Positions 7,166-14,799 of a DNA stretch of 64,000 nt are shown here, in pieces. The stretch is from Nocardia colli (lineage in GTDB: Bacteria; Actinomycetota; Actinomycetes; Mycobacteriales; Mycobacteriaceae). Under the pieces are notes generated by a model, which was not told where the DNA came from, made no database searches, and saw only the letters and a list, made by a program, of their open reading frames with translations. Every line of letters begins with the position of its first letter. The first letter of the stretch is position 1. The position numbers and the translations under genes are program-made. The stretch spans positions 124,001-188,000 of the forward strand of contig NZ_VXLC01000001.1 in the NCBI RefSeq assembly GCF_008704205.1. Reading direction: 5' to 3'.

Positions 7166-7834
7166 ATGAGTGCGAGCGAGAAGGAGCCGGAGCATCAGCC
7201 CCAGGACATACCGGGGCACGACTTCGACGTATTCGAGGATCCCACGGTCCCCAACCTCGACCTCGGTTCCGACTCCCAGGTCAGCACAGCCGGTCGCGCT
7301 CCGAATCTGGTTGCATACTTCAGCGAACTTGAGCGCTATCGCGGGGACGACTACTCATGCGATCGACTCACTAGCGTCGTGACCTGCGATTTCCTCAGCG
7401 CTGGCATCGCCGCATGGCTCGGCGAACCCGGATCGGCGTTTTTACACGAGGAGGCGGCCAAGTACGCTGGCGAACTTGCCGAGAGGATGCGCGGATGGAA
7501 CATGAAGCTCAACCTGGTCCCCGCGGCGCCGGCCGCGCAGTGCCCCGATCGGAAGCCGCAGCGGTTCGATGAAGTTCTTGACGCACTCCAGCGGGTATCG
7601 GCGATAAGTAGCCTTCCTCCCCATGCGGTTGCGGGCATGTTCGTGGAGACGCTTGCGCAGACCATCAGCACCGACCCCCGCTACTACCCCGACACCAAGA
7701 CCGCCGCCGAGGTGCTCGACTTCCTCGGCCGTGAATCGCTCGATTCCCTTCGCGCAGCGATCGAAAGCGCGTTATTGGGTCGCTCCGGCACCATCGCCGA
7801 TGATCTATCAGCTCCTCGCAAGGATCTACCGTAG
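7166..7834 (+). CDS. Hypothetical protein (element cargo)
   Basis: 222 residues; ATG 7166 preceded by AGGAGGGG nine bases away. The first 45 residues are acidic and disordered; the rest is helical (VAYFSELERYRGDDYSCDRL, FLHEEAAKYAGELAERMRGW, ETLAQTISTDPRYYPDTKTA). No signal peptide, membrane span or recognised domain. Codon use is less GC-biased than the core genes, consistent with the mobile element. It may form a unit with the next gene 176 bp downstream. Confidence 0.6.
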   Translation: MSASEKEPEHQPQDIPGHDFDVFEDPTVPNLDLGSDSQVSTAGRAPNLVAYFSELERYRGDDYSCDRLTSVVTCDFLSAGIAAWLGEPGSAFLHEEAAKYAGELAERMRGWNMKLNLVPAAPAAQCPDRKPQRFDEVLDALQRVSAISSLPPHAVAGMFVETLAQTISTDPRYYPDTKTAAEVLDFLGRESLDSLRAAIESALLGRSGTIADDLSAPRKDLP

Positions 7835-8010
7835 GGCCGAGTGAGGGCCGCCGCGCCTTCGATTGGGGGTCCGCGGCGACCTTGTCCCGGCCACTTCGTG
7901 CCGGTGACGGTTCCTTGGTGACAACAGTCACCGGAACAAACACCTCAATGCCCAATACTCGCCCGCAATATGGCGGACAACAGCCCTGATCATTGACAAG
8001 ATATCGAAGT

Positions 8011-8640
8011 ATGAACGTTGGCAAATCTGTGCAGCATTCCCTCGATCAATGGGCTCTAGCTGACTGGGATGCTGCCATGCTCCACGCCTGCAACGCGGTT
8101 GACGGCACCGGCAAGAAGCGCTATCCGGCACAGAGCGTGACCCACCGGTTCAAGCAGGTACTGCGCGACGACCTCGACATCCTTCACCTTTTAGGTGTAC
8201 CGGGGATTGACCTTGAGAAGACCCGGTTTCCCGTACCCGCCAAATCGAATCTCCCCGGCAAGCGGCCAGATATCGCTGATGTCATCTACGGGATCCACCG
8301 GTGTACCCATGGCCACGGGGACGAGCTGCCCGCCGGCTTCGAACTAATCGAAGCCGAACCTCTTGGCACAGCCTCGTTGTCGAAGATCGTGTTCGAAGAA
8401 GGAAAGATCGCCCTCTCAAATCTCACGATTATCGGGCTGCTGGGTGTCGCGGTCTTCGCGCCGGAGAACGCCGGACAGCAGATTGCGCCGGAATACTATC
8501 TCTCGGTGTTCGACCAGGAGTTCACGATCGCGGACTGGTGGGGGCGAGCTGATGACTTTCGAGCGGCCACGGCAACCGTTGAGCGCGTGAAGGTAGAGAT
8601 GGATTGGACCGACTGGTGGGATAACTGGCAGCCACTCTAA
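8011..8640 (+). CDS. Conserved hypothetical protein of actinobacteria (element cargo)
   Basis: 209 residues, starting MNVGKSVQHSLDQWALADWD. Contains motifs that look strongly constrained: GTGKKRYPAQSVTHRFKQVL, RPDIADVIYGIHRCTHGHGD, IIGLLGVAVFAPENAG and IADWWGRADDFR. From memory, this set recurs in uncharacterised actinobacterial proteins. His and Asp in the HRCTHGHGDEL motif could bind metal or a ligand. A TTG at 7993 would add six residues. Start choice is uncertain because no strong ribosome-binding site is seen. Confidence 0.65.
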   Translation: MNVGKSVQHSLDQWALADWDAAMLHACNAVDGTGKKRYPAQSVTHRFKQVLRDDLDILHLLGVPGIDLEKTRFPVPAKSNLPGKRPDIADVIYGIHRCTHGHGDELPAGFELIEAEPLGTASLSKIVFEEGKIALSNLTIIGLLGVAVFAPENAGQQIAPEYYLSVFDQEFTIADWWGRADDFRAATATVERVKVEMDWTDWWDNWQPL

Positions 8641-8871
8641 CGATGAGGCCTACGCACCAGCGGTCTTGACCTCATAAGGGGCGAGACTTTCTGAGCGACG
8701 CCCAAGGAGGCGAACCCACCATCGACACTCGTTTACTTTGCTCCGCACCCACAGCCATCTTGGGCCAGATACGGACGAATCAGAGGTAAAGGCGCAGGCC
8801 AGGCTTACACGTCGTAGTACAGCTCGGACTCCTACCTGGACGTTTGCCAACGTTGACAACGCGCATTCGAC

Positions 8872-9873
8872 TCACCGACCTGCAGATTCAACGTTGGTCG
8901 TTGTGGACGGCGGTTGGGTATGGTCGGAGCCGCTGCGTACCCGCTGCGTACCCGCCCGGGGGTTCCCCTCGGGCGTGAACCGCGTTGTGACCATGTGTTG
9001 GCCGTCGTTGGTTTCAGTGACAACGAACATTGCACGGTGGTCCCTGATCACCGCTGAACCGGTCGAGTAGCCAGCTCCTCGCAGCTCGCCGTGAGTCAGA
9101 GGGACTGGCGTAACGCCCACTGCCGCCGGACCAGTCACCACGACTCGGGCGATACGGCGCAAATAATCGCCGGTGGGATCTTCCTTGCGCAGGAACAACG
9201 CATGCATCTGGCCGGTTTCAGGGTCAGGAAGCTCAACAGGGTCCATTCCGACCATGAAGGACCGCTCATCCCCCGCCGCATCGGGCAAGGCTTCCTCCGC
9301 AACGACTTTATGGTTCACGAGTCCACGAGCGAAGGACAGCGCATCCATAAAGAACGAACCATCCGACCAGAAAATCGCCTGATCATCGAGCGCTATAACG
9401 ATCTCCTCCGGAGACTCTTCAGTTGCCTCCATCGTGAAACGTATTTTTTCGGGAACCAGATCCAACGTCTTTATGACCAGTTGCTCAAGCTTGCCCACTA
9501 CATCTGCCCCGAAGGACTCGGGAAGGCGACCTGGAACGACTGTCTCAATCCGAAACGACTCCGCCTTTCGAAGTGCCGGCCCAGTAAACCCAGACTCTGA
9601 TGCCAGAACGAGGAGATTCGTCGGCAACCGCAGATGCTTCCCGTGCATGTTCTCAACCCAGGTCACATCACGAGGCCGCCCGTGACTAGAGCACTCGATG
9701 CAGACGCGAACAAGATGCCCTGCAACGGTCTGTTCAACGCAGATGTCCACTTCGCGTTCCTGGCCGGTATCCAGGTCAAGCAGCATCTTGGACTCGGTGA
9801 CGACGGCGCCCGCGCTCATGTGAGCCGTGAGGATCGCCACCAGTTCCTGGAACGGATTCGTTCGCCTCGGCAT
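8872..9873 (-). CDS. PD-(D/E)XK nuclease-like protein (element cargo)
   Basis: 333 residues. The N-terminal 110 residues have the order helix, strand, strand expected of a restriction-endonuclease-like fold: an N-terminal helix (NPFQELVAILTAHMSAGAVV), then REVDICVEQ with D43, then VRVCIECSSHGRPRDVTWVE with E60. The canonical lysine of E-x-K is a serine (ECS), so catalysis may be lost or use another lysine such as K79. The remaining 220 residues are unrecognised. It stands alone with long flanking non-coding DNA. Defence-type function is inferred only. Confidence 0.6.
   Translation of the reverse strand: MPRRTNPFQELVAILTAHMSAGAVVTESKMLLDLDTGQEREVDICVEQTVAGHLVRVCIECSSHGRPRDVTWVENMHGKHLRLPTNLLVLASESGFTGPALRKAESFRIETVVPGRLPESFGADVVGKLEQLVIKTLDLVPEKIRFTMEATEESPEEIVIALDDQAIFWSDGSFFMDALSFARGLVNHKVVAEEALPDAAGDERSFMVGMDPVELPDPETGQMHALFLRKEDPTGDYLRRIARVVVTGPAAVGVTPVPLTHGELRGAGYSTGSAVIRDHRAMFVVTETNDGQHMVTTRFTPEGNPRAGTQRVRSGSDHTQPPSTTTNVESAGR
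8933..8952. repeat. Third paired CTGCGTAC motif
   Basis: CTGCGTAC at 8933 and 8944 with the same 11-bp period as the pairs beside attL and attR, here inside the 3' end of the PD-(D/E)XK gene. Bases around it (CCGCTGCGTACC) match the right-hand pair closely. Could be an internal binding site or a relic of an earlier element end. Confidence 0.5.
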
Positions 9874-10172
9874 GCGACAAAGTTACTCGGAGAGACTTCA
9901 CCGCGTAAGAGGAAACTCGCCCCCTGGAGCTAACTCTGCTCAGCGTCGAACCCCTCACATCCATCGTCTCATGCCTGGCGGCCACGCGCGCCACTACGTC
10001 TAGTCCAACCCTCTGACTCACGTGCCCTAAACCGCCGATTACGCACACAACCAACCCAACGACGCCCTAAACCGCAGCATCCGCACCTGACGCAACCACC
10101 CACCTACTACTACTTTTGGTCCTCTCCACCACATCTCAACTCACCATTACATCCACAGACCCAACCACTCCT

Positions 10173-10249
10173 GGCTCTCGCTCTCACTGTTCCCGATTCT
10201 CTATGAACAGCGAAGCCATAGAGAATCGGGAACAGTGAGAGCGAGAGCC
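10173..10249. repeat. 33-bp perfect inverted repeat
   Basis: Arms 10173-10205 and 10217-10249 are exact reverse complements, separated by 11 bases (AACAGCGAAGC). It would form a very stable hairpin in RNA or extruded DNA. It lies between the phosphatase gene end (10490) and the start of the nuclease-like gene (9873), so transcription from the phosphatase operon would run into it. Confidence 0.9.
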
Positions 10250-10317
10250 CTGCGCCGAAGGCGCAGCTCAGACCCTATTTTCGTGTGGCCATTTTGCGAA
10301 AACACGGGACTAAACTT

Positions 10318-10350
10318 GTTCGGCCACTGTTCGGCCACTGTTCGGCCACT
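10318..10350. repeat. Three tandem 11-bp repeats
   Basis: GTTCGGCCACT occurs three times head to tail at 10318, 10329 and 10340, followed by the related GGGCGGCCAC. An 11-bp period places each copy on the same face of the helix, which suits cooperative protein binding. Confidence 0.8.
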
Positions 10351-10489
10351 TGGGCGGCCACCCACACCGATTTCGAGCATGCCGACACGGCTTTACCGGG
10401 CACTGATCGAGTGCGGCAGAACGTCGGTAGCGACCCTTCGGCTACGTCCACCGAAGTGCGGTTGCCTGACAACGAAGTTCATGAAAACG

Positions 10490-11332
10490 TCACGAGAGCT
10501 GTTTCCTTGGCTGCGTTCGGCGAACGGTCACGACGGTCTTGTCGTCGTGACGTTTGGCGCGCGAGAGCTGTATTCCGTGGGGGTCGACGGCAGCTTCCCA
10601 CGCCTGGCACCGACGAAGAAGATTCGCCAACTCTGCATCATCGGCCTGAGCAAGGGCTTGCCACGATATGCCCGCTGCTTCGAGACAATCGGACGCACCA
10701 TCGGTAGCCAACACAAACCATTCCGCCGCCGACCGCCTCATGGTCAGCGCGTGACGCGCAGCCGCGGGCTCGGTCGACGCGATCCAGTACCCACCAGGTC
10801 GATTGCGCCAGTACTGCTGCCTCTTCTGAAGGTCCGACAAGGTACGCCGATGCGTCTCGTCATATCCGAAACCTTCGCGGAGCCGCGCCTTATACGCGTC
10901 GGCCTCCGGCAGATCGAGCTGGTCTAGTCGCGTGTCGGTTATGAGTTCCACTGAACCGCCGGCCCCGCCGACAGCGATAGTGGAATCACCGAGGACTAAG
11001 AGGTCGGCGGTGTCGGTTTCTCCAAACCGAGCAAGGGCAACCGTGCACGACGCTGAATCCCGGGCGCCCCTCCCAAGTGAAAGCACTTCGACAGCCTGAG
11101 CAATCGCCTGCTCTAGGATCTCGACCAACGAGAGTTGATCGGCCGTTTTGTCCAAGGCTTCTGCGAGGATGCCGCCAAGCACCATCGCGTAGTCTCCACC
11201 GCTCGGCCCGGTCGAAGCGCGATGTGATGTCGCGCCGTCGAGGACTGCTACCCCATGCTTCGCGATGAAAAAGCAGTCCTCATCGGATCGCGCTGCGTTT
11301 TGTGCCGCACGTATACGCCTTGCGGGGATCAT
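10490..11332 (-). CDS. PP2C-family protein phosphatase (element cargo)
   Basis: 280 residues with the metal-binding and catalytic signatures of PP2C/SpoIIE-type Ser/Thr phosphatases in order: SDEDCFF near residue 16, VAVLDGAT near 29, ADLLVLGDSTIAV near 110, WFVLATDGASD near 212 and RHDDKTVVTV near 262. All the acidic residues for two metal ions appear present. The protein is cytoplasmic. It follows the HTH/sensor-like gene by 10 bp, so the pair is one operon. No kinase is encoded in the element; the substrate may be a host phosphoprotein. Confidence 0.8.
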   Translation of the reverse strand: MIPARRIRAAQNAARSDEDCFFIAKHGVAVLDGATSHRASTGPSGGDYAMVLGGILAEALDKTADQLSLVEILEQAIAQAVEVLSLGRGARDSASCTVALARFGETDTADLLVLGDSTIAVGGAGGSVELITDTRLDQLDLPEADAYKARLREGFGYDETHRRTLSDLQKRQQYWRNRPGGYWIASTEPAAARHALTMRRSAAEWFVLATDGASDCLEAAGISWQALAQADDAELANLLRRCQAWEAAVDPHGIQLSRAKRHDDKTVVTVRRTQPRKQLS

Positions 11333-11342
11333 CGGCGGGGGG

Positions 11343-12185
11343 TTACCAAGTGTACGGACCTGCGAGGAGGCTGCTCGACTCGACAGCGAACTTCTCGTCG
11401 AAATCGCATCGCACCACCCCGCACATCGAGCTGTCTTCGTTGTCGAGGAACAGCATCCGCAAGTTTTTCGCCAACCAGTGGATCACGCCCAGGGAGCCGA
11501 CGCTCGTGATCCCGGCGATGTGAACGGTTACACCCCGCGGTGACACATGTCTAGCGAAGTAGCCGACGTCAGATCGCTCCTGATCAACGCGTCGGTAGGG
11601 TGAGTCGAACCACTCGCGTGTGCCGGGGGCTTTCCCACGAATCCACCACTGCCCGCCGCCAACTTGCTCAAAGTCGAGGTACGGATCACTAGCCAGCAAG
11701 ACGCGTGCAACCGGCGCGGACTTCGGACCGCAGATTAGGACCGCGTCACCTTCCGGGACTGCGTCAGTCGTGGGTTCGATCGCGAGCGGTACTGCTGCGA
11801 TCGCCAACCGACCCAGAACATCCTCGACGGTCGCCTGCGAGGTCATGTCGACTGCGTCGAAGAAGGGTCGATTACGCCCCTCCTCCATGCCGTATCTGCG
11901 CGGTATGCCAACAGACACGGGACCAACACCAAAGAATGCTCGCTCTTGAGGGGGTGCACTGGTCCTGATCTGAGTGACGCGGCCCTTAGTGATCCCCAGC
12001 TGTGCGGCAATGTCCGTGTAGTTGAGCCCAAGCGTCTGATGAGCTTCGTCAATAGCCGCGCGCCGTAGCCGGGCCAATTCCGCGGCTCGCTGCTGGTAGA
12101 CCGTGATCAGTTCAGCGGCACGACGACCACGCCGGAGGGGGTCCGGGTCGGATCGCACAGCATCGAACTCGTCTCGTTCGGTCAT
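11343..12185 (-). CDS. HTH protein with C-terminal sensor-like domain (element cargo)
   Basis: 280 residues from ATG 12185 (MTERDEFDAVRSDPDPLRRG). The N-terminal 85 residues are helical with a sigma-70 region-4-like helix-turn-helix, LNYTDIAAQLGITKGRVTQI. The C-terminal domain has alternating strands and helices: AVLICGPKSAPVARVLLA, then VTVHIAGITSVGSLGVIHWL, a Rossmann-like pattern with a GPKS loop that could bind a nucleotide or similar ligand. Interpretation as a ligand-sensing regulator is inferred. Co-transcribed with the PP2C gene. Confidence 0.6.
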   Translation of the reverse strand: MTERDEFDAVRSDPDPLRRGRRAAELITVYQQRAAELARLRRAAIDEAHQTLGLNYTDIAAQLGITKGRVTQIRTSAPPQERAFFGVGPVSVGIPRRYGMEEGRNRPFFDAVDMTSQATVEDVLGRLAIAAVPLAIEPTTDAVPEGDAVLICGPKSAPVARVLLASDPYLDFEQVGGGQWWIRGKAPGTREWFDSPYRRVDQERSDVGYFARHVSPRGVTVHIAGITSVGSLGVIHWLAKNLRMLFLDNEDSSMCGVVRCDFDEKFAVESSSLLAGPYTW

Positions 12186-12409
12186 GGCAGTGAGTTTAGG
12201 GGGTATTGACTCCACCAGCGCCACCGCCGTACCCTCGGCGTTTATACCCACTAAACAGCGCTCGCCAACGTGGCCCGCCACGTTTAGGGGGGCTATACCG
12301 AATCGGACAACGAAAGCTCCCCGGCGGTTGGAGCCACCGGGGAGCCAGCACCAAAGCAGTTCGTAGCTGCTTCAGCAATTTCCGCACTTCAGGAACGGAG
12401 TCCCGAAGC
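12186..12409. promoter_or_regulatory. Divergent control region between cargo and replication modules
   Basis: 224 bp between the HTH/phosphatase operon (minus) and the rep/xis/int operon (plus). It has nested dyads: TAAAC...GTTTA around AACGTGGCCCGCCACGTT (about 12267-12284), and a hairpin GCTCCCCGGCGGT...CCACCGGGGAGC at about 12316-12345, just before the plus-strand operon. Likely the switch point of the element. Confidence 0.45.
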
Positions 12410-12772
12410 ATGTCCAGTGTAAATCCATGGGCCGGTACCGGCCTCGGCGGCGACGCCTATACGAACCCGGATCAGTGGCCTACCGCGCATCGTAATGCGC
12501 CTCGTCGGGGAGAGCCGGGCTTCGCCAAGCGTGTATCCGTCGCAAAGTGGTTGTCTAGCAATGATTCTCGCGATTTATCCGAGATTCTGGCTCGCGTCGA
12601 CGCTACTGCGCCGCTCAAAGAGCGTGACCTACGTCAGCACGCAGACCGCGAGACCGAGTACGTCGTCAGCGAGGACGACGCCGCCCGAAAGGCACGGCGC
12701 CGGGCGGAGTTTCGTAATGCGGTAGAGATTGATGATCGGGGCCTGCCGGTCGATAGGCGGCGGTCGCGGTGA
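12410..12772 (+). CDS. Hypothetical element protein
   Basis: 120 residues from ATG 12410 with GGAG nine bases upstream. Polar and basic at both ends, central helical stretch (RVSVAKWLSSNDSRDLSEIL, LRQHADRETEYVVSEDDAAR). No domain recognised. First gene of the plus-strand operon that runs to the integrase; its TGA overlaps the next GTG by 4 bp. Confidence 0.6.
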   Translation: MSSVNPWAGTGLGGDAYTNPDQWPTAHRNAPRRGEPGFAKRVSVAKWLSSNDSRDLSEILARVDATAPLKERDLRQHADRETEYVVSEDDAARKARRRAEFRNAVEIDDRGLPVDRRRSR

Positions 12773-13245
12773 CCGCCGCAGCGGCAGACCGGTGGCCGGC
12801 GCCGGAATCGCATACGGGGGAGGTTGTCGAGTTTCCCGGCCGAGGGGCTGACCCGTTGCGGCCGCCGCGGCTGACGTTCGCGGGTTCGTGCTTGTGGTGT
12901 GGTGAACGTGGTTGCCAGTCCAGCGATTGCGCCAGTTTGCATGAGCAGTCGCAGTGGGATGTCTGCCGTGGTTGCGACGGAACCGGCGAACTGTGCAAGG
13001 GCGGGCAGCATCGCGGCTGTGACTGTGCCTACGGCCTGGCGTTGGTCGCGCCGAAGATCCAGCGGAGGCGAGAGGTTGTGCCCGGCTTAGCCGTCATGGA
13101 CGAGGGGCACTGGTCGAGCGGCTGGCACGACTACCACGTGAGCTGGGACAGGAAGCCTAGTTCCTACACCCTCGTCGCGGCAGAGGAGCCGACCGCCGAC
13201 CGCAATCTTCGGCCCGTGCGGGCCGATCGGCGGCGCGGCCGATGA
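12769..13245 (+). CDS. Cysteine-rich, zinc-ribbon-like hypothetical protein
   Basis: 158 residues from a GTG overlapping the previous stop. Residues about 40-90 hold a run of CxxC-type pairs: CLWCGERGCQSSDC, then WDVCRGCDGTGELC and HRGCDC, resembling DnaJ-type or zinc-ribbon modules. The C-terminal part is charged. Probably binds zinc and perhaps nucleic acid; exact role in the element unknown. Confidence 0.6.
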   Translation: MTAAAADRWPAPESHTGEVVEFPGRGADPLRPPRLTFAGSCLWCGERGCQSSDCASLHEQSQWDVCRGCDGTGELCKGGQHRGCDCAYGLALVAPKIQRRREVVPGLAVMDEGHWSSGWHDYHVSWDRKPSSYTLVAAEEPTADRNLRPVRADRRRGR

Positions 13246-13381
13246 GGGATCTCACGGTACCTCTCCCGCGTCGCGCAGACGTCCCGAGTTGGTCGCCTGT
13301 GCCCTACCACCGTCCGGGAGGTTCCAGTTCCATTGACCGGCAACACAGTTCGCCGCTACACGCAGGAAGCAGGTACAGCCA

Positions 13382-14455
13382 ATGACCACAACACGAGAAC
13401 ACGACACCTCGGCCGGTCCACGCAAGGACCACAAGAAGAGGACCCGCGCGGCTGGCCTGGAGCGGAGGGTCACCGCTCTGCGCGCCGAGGGCGCGACCTA
13501 CGACCAGATCCGCGAGACGCTCGAAATCACCGCGCGCACAGTCGAATCCGTCCTCGGTGAAGTCGCCACCCTGCACGAACAGGGCCGCACGCACGGTGAG
13601 ATCGTCGAGCTGGTCGGGCTGCCTCGCACGACGGTGCGCCGTCTGCTCAGCGACAAGCGTGAGTCGCGGGTGAACGCGCGGTCGCACACGGCGGCGGGGT
13701 TGGTGGTGGAGATGTACGGGCTTCAAATCGACGTGCTCGCAGCACTTCTCGGCATCGACATCACCCACGCCCGGTCCTTGGCGCGGCAGCTGCGCACTGA
13801 TGCGGTGATGCTGCCGAAACTGATCCAGGTCCAGCCCGGCGAGAAATGGCTGGTCCCCACGAAGGAGACGGCAGGCAGCTACCTGGGGTGGATGCCGACC
13901 ACTTTGTGGAAGCCACCGATCAAGGACGCCGAGCATTACCGGGCGGTCGCGATGGCGCGGGTGATGCTTGTCGGCGCCGAACCCGGAGCATGGATCTCCG
14001 AGCGCCAGCTCCGCCACGACGCCGCGGTCGCGGCACGAGCCCGCAAGCGGAGCTCACGCGAGATCGGTCATATCCATGACGGCCGGTTCCTGGGCAAGGT
14101 GAGCGGCACCTACGGCTGGTGGGCACTGGAAGTCGAACTCACCGCCAAATCCGCCAAGAACATGGACAAAGCCCTGCGCGGAGCCTTGTCCGCAGCCCGC
14201 GATGCCGAACCCGAACCGATGATCGGGCTGGTCTACCTCTACCGCGGCCGCGACGTGCGCCGCACCCTCGACGCCGCACTCGAACGGCTACCAGCCGGGT
14301 TCCGTACCGGGCTTGAGTTCGTCGACGGCGACATCGACGAGGAATGGGCCGAATTCCTCAGCACCCGCAAGCAGATGCGCGCCGCGACCCGCACACCGAA
14401 CCCGAACCACCGCCGCCCCCGACGCGGCCAATCCCCCAAGGACGATCCCCGATGA
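13382..14455 (+). CDS. Replication-relaxation-like winged-helix protein
   Basis: 357 residues. Two helix-turn-helix units near the N terminus: EGATYDQIRETLEITARTVE and GRTHGEIVELVGLPRTTVRR. Residues about 100-165 then form a winged helix with the PT motif EKWLVPTKETAGSYLG, seen in actinobacterial replication-relaxation family proteins of plasmids and integrative elements. The C-terminal half contains a strand-rich domain (LVYLYRGRDVRRTLDAALER). Probably acts in replication or relaxation of the excised element. Its stop overlaps the next ATG by 4 bp. Confidence 0.6.
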   Translation: MTTTREHDTSAGPRKDHKKRTRAAGLERRVTALRAEGATYDQIRETLEITARTVESVLGEVATLHEQGRTHGEIVELVGLPRTTVRRLLSDKRESRVNARSHTAAGLVVEMYGLQIDVLAALLGIDITHARSLARQLRTDAVMLPKLIQVQPGEKWLVPTKETAGSYLGWMPTTLWKPPIKDAEHYRAVAMARVMLVGAEPGAWISERQLRHDAAVAARARKRSSREIGHIHDGRFLGKVSGTYGWWALEVELTAKSAKNMDKALRGALSAARDAEPEPMIGLVYLYRGRDVRRTLDAALERLPAGFRTGLEFVDGDIDEEWAEFLSTRKQMRAATRTPNPNHRRPRRGQSPKDDPR

Positions 14456-14799
14456 CCACCTTCACCTTCTTCCCCCGAATCCGCTACACGCTGACGCACC
14501 TGATGCGCCTGCGGCTGTGGTTGCTGCGCGCCGAACTGCACGTGCGCGGCATCCCGCACCTGTACCGCGGCGGCGACGGCGTGGCCGTCCTCGACGGCGG
14601 GCAATGGTTCGACGTCTATCCCTTCCTGCGCGACAGCCACCACCGCCACGCCTGGGTCGTGGACCACCCTCACGTGCTCCCCGACGACGAGTTCGCCGGC
14701 CTGGAGATCGGGCGCTGCGCCGGATTCCGGTTCCCGATCACCGCCCTGCCTGCGATGTGGGCCGACTTCACCGGTACCGACGCCGAGGATCTGTCATGA
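14452..14799 (+). CDS. Hypothetical element protein
   Basis: 115 residues, ATG overlapping the previous stop (ATGA) and its own stop overlapping the next ATG. Aromatic and His-rich (DGGQWFDVYPFLRDSHHRHA). No membrane span strong enough to call; an N-terminal amphipathic helix (TLTHLMRLRLWLLRAELHVR). No domain recognised. Tight coupling on both sides supports it as a real gene. Confidence 0.6.
   Translation: MTTFTFFPRIRYTLTHLMRLRLWLLRAELHVRGIPHLYRGGDGVAVLDGGQWFDVYPFLRDSHHRHAWVVDHPHVLPDDEFAGLEIGRCAGFRFPITALPAMWADFTGTDAEDLS

Larger units (their letters stand above)
9874..10489. other. Long non-coding region with repeats
   Basis: 615 bp between two minus-strand genes, without a convincing gene. 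It holds a 12-bp direct repeat GCCCTAAACCGC (10024 and 10064), a 33-bp perfect inverted repeat (10173-10249), a short CTGCGCC-GAA-GGCGCAG hairpin (about 10250-10266) and a three-copy 11-bp tandem repeat (10318-10350). Part of it is pyrimidine-rich and unlike coding DNA of this organism. Candidate for a structured RNA, strong terminator or replication/mobilisation site. Confidence 0.55.

Noticed and set aside
8650..8859. 69-codon frame downstream of the PD-(D/E)XK gene
   Set aside because: TTG start without ribosome-binding site, no recognisable composition or domain.
11343..12185. Sigma factor
   Set aside because: Only a region-4-like HTH is present; no region 2, and the C-terminal domain is Rossmann-like.
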